Source: a virus. From it: a DNA stretch of 26,538 nucleotides. The notes below the pieces were generated by a model that did no database searches, was not told the DNA's origin, and saw nothing but the letters and a program-made list of their open reading frames with translations. The stretch spans positions 1 to 26,538 of the IMG/VR virus record IMGVR_UViG_3300046748_000159; one strand, 5' to 3'. The position numbers and the translations under genes are program-made. The first letter of the stretch is position 1. Each line of letters opens with the position of its first letter. Positions 23,823 to 26,538 of this stretch are shown here, piece by piece.

Positions 23823-23927
23823 CTATTTAGCAGTTTTTTTATTTGCAGGTTTTTTCTTAGTTTCAACAGGCTTTTTTGTTTCTTTCTTAGTCTGTCTTTC
23901 CATATCTAATACTTGACTTCTTTGCAT
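23823..23927 (-). CDS. 34-aa Lys-rich protein
   Basis: ATG 23927-23925 has AGGA upstream, and the frame ends TAG just before the portal ribosome site. The product starts MQRSQVLDMERQTKKETKKP and is almost entirely Lys/Thr/Pro after residue 12. It is a disordered, strongly basic peptide with no recognised family. Such peptides may bind DNA or the packaging machinery, but nothing proves this. Support is compact fit, a ribosome site and no competing gene. Confidence 0.5.
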   Translation of the reverse strand: MQRSQVLDMERQTKKETKKPVETKKKPANKKTAK

Positions 23928-23931
23928 TGTA

Positions 23932-24045
23932 TTATCCTAAAAGTATTGTTAATAAAAGAATTGCAATAATGCCGCCCAATGCTGCATCAATGTAATCCCA
24001 TGAATGACCTTTTATGTAGTCAATGATGTTTTGTATTTTTTCCAT
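23932..24045 (-). CDS. 37-aa single-TM protein
   Basis: ATG 24045-24043 is preceded by GGAG at a good distance. The product begins MEKIQNIIDYIKGHSWDYID and ends in one hydrophobic helix (ALGGIIAILLLTILLG). This amphipathic head plus one TM resembles very small phage membrane proteins such as pinholins or holin accessories. It sits between the 85-aa gene and portal, far from the other lysis genes. Membrane insertion is a fair prediction; function is inference. Confidence 0.6.
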   Translation of the reverse strand: MEKIQNIIDYIKGHSWDYIDAALGGIIAILLLTILLG

Positions 24046-24054
24046 TATTTTCTC

Positions 24055-24312
24055 CTAATTTAATTCCGATACATCCGGTTTAATATCAATAGTTTGTATT
24101 TTTTCAACAAACTCTTCACTTGAGCCACCGCTTCTATGAAAACTAAACGCTGCGGCTGCCAAACAAACTTCGGACAACAATTCCCAACTGTCTAAATGTC
24201 GGTTCATTTTTTCTAATTCATCAATTAAATGCACTAATAAAGCATGGGTAACAGGATTATCAGCCTCAAAGTCTTGTTCAGGCGTAAATATAATATCTTT
24301 TATGTTATCCAT
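24055..24312 (-). CDS. 85-aa unknown protein between TerL and portal
   Basis: An 85-aa acidic protein starting MDNIKDIIFTPEQDFEADNP. HALLVHLIDELEKMNRHLDS and WELLSEVCLAAAAFSFHRSG are helical, and the C-terminus is Glu-rich. Overlap with the TerL end is 13 nt, and ribosome site AAGGA is present. No family is recognised. A small helical protein beside TerL could be a small-terminase-like DNA-recognition factor, but no helix-turn-helix is obvious. Confidence 0.7.
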   Translation of the reverse strand: MDNIKDIIFTPEQDFEADNPVTHALLVHLIDELEKMNRHLDSWELLSEVCLAAAAFSFHRSGGSSEEFVEKIQTIDIKPDVSELN

Positions 24313-25703
24313 GAATTGTCCTTATATGATATTGGCTTATTCCAATTATGTTGTGTTCCCCTAATAGAGGCGGTGAAGGCTTGCTGTGCAAATGTTAAAC
24401 AAAACGCATCTGCTAAATCACAACTACGCCCACCTAGTCTTTTCTTAAATTCGTCTTTAGCCTCAACTTTGATTTTACCATTTGAGGTAAATTTAAAACG
24501 AGGGGCTATTAATTCTTCTATTAACTTGTCATCTTGCACAAGGTAAACATCACGACCCTCAAACCATTCTCTAGCCTTAAACCATAATTCATCACGCAAA
24601 CGCATATATTTATCACGCATACTTGGGCTTTCACTTACTTGTATAGGTCTTGCCGGTAATTCAAGTTCGGTTAATCTTGAGCAAACACCACTACCAATGC
24701 CTATGCTATCAACCATTATATCGGTGGGTCTATCCTTAAAAGTGCAGGTTTCGTATTCTTGAACAATAATACCAACTGTTTCCATTAAGTCCTTACCTTG
24801 CCAAGACTTAATAGGTTCAATAATTTCATTGCCACGCCTTTTACATAAAGCCGTTCTATCACTACCAAAGGCGGCAACATCTAAACCCCAAACAACCGGT
24901 GTATATGGGTCAACTTGGACATCCCTTTGCAATGCACTATCCACCATATATAATGGAATGACAGTATCATCTTCTGCTCTAGGAAATTCACCAAGAACCC
25001 TAACCCTATAAACATTTGAGTCGTCACCATATTTAAGTGACATATCCTCAATATATTCGGCTGATACTTGTGAACTATCGGCACACGCAACAGTCATTAA
25101 TTTCCATCTATCACGCATAGCGGCAAAAGCATTAAAAAAATAACCACTTGTTCGTGTTGGATTACCGGTCATAACAACTTTAGCATTGGGAGTTGATAAA
25201 GAACCTTCACCAACCTCAAATATCATATCGTCAACACCACTAGCTTCATCAATAATAAAAAGTAAATTATCACTATGAAAGCCTTGTAGGGCTTCAGGAT
25301 TTTCACGCCTTGATACACGAGCAACGGCATAGCTATCACTTGCACCTTCAAGGTTGATTTTGTCGTTCTTCATTTCTAATTGATTATAAAATGCTTCCGG
25401 TAATTGCCGACCCCATTTTTTAACTTCCGCCCATAGTACATCAGATAGTTGGTGTGCTGTGTTTGCGGTACATATTACTTTGCATGGGTGTCTTGTAAGC
25501 AACCACCATAATATCAACCATGATAAAACGGCAGTCTTACCAACACCATGTCCTGACTTAACTGCATTTCTTGGATTGTTTTGAACATTGTATAAAAATT
25601 CTTTTTGCCATTTTTCAGGCTTAACATTTAACATTGTTTCAACAAACATTACAGGGTCTGCTGCTAAATCTTCTATAATTTCTTCTAATTGTTCGGCTAA
25701 CAT
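24300..25703 (-). CDS. terL: Terminase large subunit
   Basis: A 467-aa packaging motor. Walker A is SGHGVGKT (50-57), Walker B LLFIIDE (147-153, D152 and E153) and the coupling motif GNPTR is at 180-184. The nuclease domain has WGLDVAAFGSDRT (D275), IMVDSIGIGSGV (D332) and SCDLADAF (D429, D432), the acidic residues that cut the concatemer. The length is normal for a headful or cohesive-end type enzyme. It is the first gene of the late operon, with ribosome site AAGGA and a strong leader hairpin just upstream. No small terminase is recognisable nearby. Confidence 0.95.
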   Translation of the reverse strand: MLAEQLEEIIEDLAADPVMFVETMLNVKPEKWQKEFLYNVQNNPRNAVKSGHGVGKTAVLSWLILWWLLTRHPCKVICTANTAHQLSDVLWAEVKKWGRQLPEAFYNQLEMKNDKINLEGASDSYAVARVSRRENPEALQGFHSDNLLFIIDEASGVDDMIFEVGEGSLSTPNAKVVMTGNPTRTSGYFFNAFAAMRDRWKLMTVACADSSQVSAEYIEDMSLKYGDDSNVYRVRVLGEFPRAEDDTVIPLYMVDSALQRDVQVDPYTPVVWGLDVAAFGSDRTALCKRRGNEIIEPIKSWQGKDLMETVGIIVQEYETCTFKDRPTDIMVDSIGIGSGVCSRLTELELPARPIQVSESPSMRDKYMRLRDELWFKAREWFEGRDVYLVQDDKLIEELIAPRFKFTSNGKIKVEAKDEFKKRLGGRSCDLADAFCLTFAQQAFTASIRGTQHNWNKPISYKDNSWIT

Positions 25704-25719
25704 TAAATTCCTTTTTAAA

Positions 25720-25768
25720 GGTGTAGATAGGACAAAAATGGATAGTTTTCGAAAAACCTACCTACACC
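25720..25768 (-). promoter_or_regulatory. Leader hairpin just upstream of terL
   Basis: Arms GGTGTAGATAGG (25720-25731) and CCTACCTACACC (25757-25768) are complementary. On the plus strand one pair is A-C, but in the minus-strand RNA it becomes G-U, giving an unbroken 12-bp stem with a 25-nt loop. The stem ends 16 nt before the ATG of terL, with the ribosome site in that gap. This favours a structure acting in the late mRNA, for example control of translation or RNA processing. Confidence 0.6.
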
Positions 25769-25780
25769 ACCTCAAGAGGT
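25769..25780. repeat. Perfect 12-bp palindrome ACCTCAAGAGGT
   Basis: ACCTC and GAGGT flank a two-base centre, directly abutting the 12-bp leader hairpin. It may be a protein-binding site or a small second stem in the terL leader. It is not related in sequence to the operator palindromes. Confidence 0.45.
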
Positions 25781-25786
25781 AATAAC

Positions 25787-25849
25787 TGTTGTGCCGCCAT
25801 TTTTTTTGGTGTTCCTTCTTTATTGTTAATTGGGGAGAATAGCACAACA
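25787..25849. repeat. 8-bp inverted repeat in the late leader region
   Basis: TGTTGTGC (25787-25794) and GCACAACA (25842-25849) are perfect inverted repeats 47 nt apart. They lie in the predicted 5' leader of the late transcript. A long-range stem is possible, and GGTGTT (25808-25813) with AACACC (25850-25855) could offer an alternative pairing. No riboswitch class is recognised. Confidence 0.4.
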
Positions 25850-25863
25850 AACACCATTTAACC

Positions 25864-25892
25864 ATATTTGGTGATTTGTGAGAGTTTGTCAA
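25864..25892 (-). promoter_or_regulatory. Late-operon promoter candidate with degenerate operator
   Basis: On the minus strand TTGACA (plus 25887-25892) is followed after 17 bp by AAATAT (plus 25864-25869): a perfect -35 with a poor -10. The transcript would begin near 25857 and carry a leader of about 150 nt into terL. The 17-bp window 25876-25892 matches the operator consensus at 11 of 17 positions, mainly in the right arm. Confidence 0.4.
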
Positions 25893-25940
25893 CACCATAT
25901 ATAGTAATAAAAAAAATTGAAAAAATTTTTATATTTTGTA

Positions 25941-25957
25941 TTGACTTATATTGTCAA
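25941..25957. promoter_or_regulatory. Operator-like palindrome, copy B
   Basis: TTGACTTATATTGTCAA has perfect TTGAC/GTCAA arms and a 7-nt AT centre. It is 15 of 17 identical to the site at 217-233. Its right arm overlaps the -35 box of the rightward promoter and its left part lies upstream. This is the best candidate for the cognate operator of a phage or host regulator. Confidence 0.55.
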
Positions 25958-25978
25958 TAGATGTACCTTGTCTATATT
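25951..25978 (+). promoter_or_regulatory. Rightward early promoter candidate
   Basis: TTGTCA (25951-25956) and TATATT (25973-25978) are separated by 16 bp, a good sigma-70 match. An A/T-tract region with AAAAAATTTTT (about 25920-25930) lies upstream and may act as an UP element or bend. Transcription would begin near 25985, giving a short leader with GGAG before ATG 26002. It overlaps operator copy B. Confidence 0.55.
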
Positions 25979-26001
25979 GTTAATTAATTATGGAGACTAA
26001 A

Positions 26002-26199
26002 ATGACTACTAAAAATAGAAAAAATGAATACAAACTAACTCACAAGGGATTTAATGTCCTAACACTTGCATTAACAACAAAAGAGAGAGATGTTCTTTTC
26101 AAATTATTTCATGGAAACACACAAGGTGAAATGGATTGGAATAACTGGGATTTACAAACCCTAAGTTATAAAATTCAAGAATTAAAAGGAGGTAAATAA
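26002..26199 (+). CDS. 65-aa early protein, function unknown
   Basis: The better start is ATG 26002: GGAG at 25992-25995 sits 6 nt upstream, and the predicted transcript begins near 25985. An ATG at 25990 in the same frame would add four residues but lacks a ribosome site. The product starts MTTKNRKNEYKLTHKGFNVL and contains TKERDVLFKLF and WDLQTLSYKIQELK, a charged helical small protein. No family is recognised. As the first gene behind an operator-controlled promoter it may be a host-takeover or regulatory factor; this is inference. Confidence 0.75.
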   Translation: MTTKNRKNEYKLTHKGFNVLTLALTTKERDVLFKLFHGNTQGEMDWNNWDLQTLSYKIQELKGGK

Positions 26200-26538
26200 T
26201 GACTTATAATGAAGAAGAAAGAGCAAAATCAATCATCTTTAATGAAAATATTTTTCAAGGTGGTGGTGCATCTGTATATGTTGGTTCTGATGTTTACCCT
26301 TATACCATTATAAATTATAAAAAAGATATGGTAGCTATTCAAGAGGACTTTGCTAAGCCATCAAAAGACAGTAACTATTATTCTAATCAAGAATATATTT
26401 ACTCACCTAATAATGAAGGTAAGGTTTTATATTTTAAATTAGATAAAAATAAAAATTGGTTACAAGTTGTTAGAAACGAAAAAACCAATAGATGGAATAA
26501 AACCAATATAAGTTATCGTGTATTTTTTGGCGAAAGAA
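26199..26538 (+). CDS. Partial early protein of a common uncharacterised phage family
   Basis: ATG 26199 overlaps the previous stop as TAATG and has a near-perfect AAAGGAGG. The first 113 residues are present and the frame is open at the right edge. The product starts MTYNEEERAKSIIFNENIFQ. The sequence GGGASVYVGSDVYPYTIINY, then a DMVAIQEDFAKP-like strand, NQEYIYSPNNEGKVLYFKL and a final VFFGER, resembles an uncharacterised phage family whose members have a beta-barrel-like layout. Function is unknown. The tight coupling to the 65-aa gene marks one early operon. Confidence 0.72.
   Translation, partial: MTYNEEERAKSIIFNENIFQGGGASVYVGSDVYPYTIINYKKDMVAIQEDFAKPSKDSNYYSNQEYIYSPNNEGKVLYFKLDKNKNWLQVVRNEKTNRWNKTNISYRVFFGER

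Noticed and set aside
24829-25090. Short frames on both strands within terL
   Set aside because: They overlap a fully motif-supported terL frame and have no translation signals.
1-26538. tRNA genes, CRISPR arrays, integrase and attachment sites
   Set aside because: Looked for by reading but no cloverleaf with a TTCGA-type loop, no regularly spaced direct repeats and no recombinase motif were seen.

Overview
The window is a piece of an AT-rich (about one third G+C by eye) double-stranded DNA tailed phage genome. It carries a complete morphogenesis block of the short-tailed (podovirus-like) kind: TerL, portal, scaffold, major capsid protein of the SU10/DUF5309 type, adaptor, nozzle-like protein, ejection-type proteins and a tail fibre. 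Low G+C, very tight packing, a DUF5872-like basic protein, a 3-TM GTA-type holin and a 2OG-Fe(II) oxygenase suggest a marine phage of an alphaproteobacterial host (SAR11/pelagiphage-like); the host is an inference. I see no integrase, tRNA, CRISPR array, RNA polymerase or DNA polymerase here. The window is probably a sub-region, because genes run off both ends.

Layout. (1) 1-181: a leftward early gene running off the left edge. (2) 182-307: divergent control region with a 17-bp operator-like palindrome. (3) 308-3010, plus strand: a compact recombination/replication operon with a RecE-like PD-(D/E)XK exonuclease, a Cys/His mini-protein, a candidate single-strand annealing protein, SSB, a 56-aa unknown, a stand-alone DnaA domain IV protein and a second Cys mini-protein. 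(4) 3011-3055: convergent gap with a weak AT hairpin. (5) 25703 down to 3056, minus strand: one late operon of about 22.6 kb with almost no intergenic space, many junctions being TAATG or ATGA overlaps. Its order is TerL, three small genes, portal, an RTX-repeat-bearing virion-type protein, small helical protein, scaffold, MCP, connector genes, ejection-type proteins, tail fibre, then small genes with a resolvase-like nuclease, basic proteins, holin, lipoprotein and 2OG oxygenase. (6) 25704-26001: a roughly 300-bp divergent control region with promoters both ways, hairpins in the terL leader and a second copy of the operator. (7) 26002 to the end: rightward early genes running off the right edge.

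How it fits together. Two early clusters and the late operon diverge from two control regions that share a palindrome overlapping the predicted -35 boxes, so one phage or host regulator could coordinate them. Exonuclease, annealing-protein candidate, SSB and the resolvase-like nuclease form a plausible recombination set, and the DnaA-like protein hints at an origin-binding or host-DnaA-mimicking step. The late operon builds the head from TerL to MCP, then the connector and tail, and ends with lysis functions; no endolysin is visible in the window.

Candidates for something undescribed are the shared operator, the stand-alone DnaA DNA-binding domain, the RTX-like repeats in a head-region protein, the G-U-containing hairpin just upstream of the terL ribosome site, and a set of very small genes (34-59 aa) that are easily missed.
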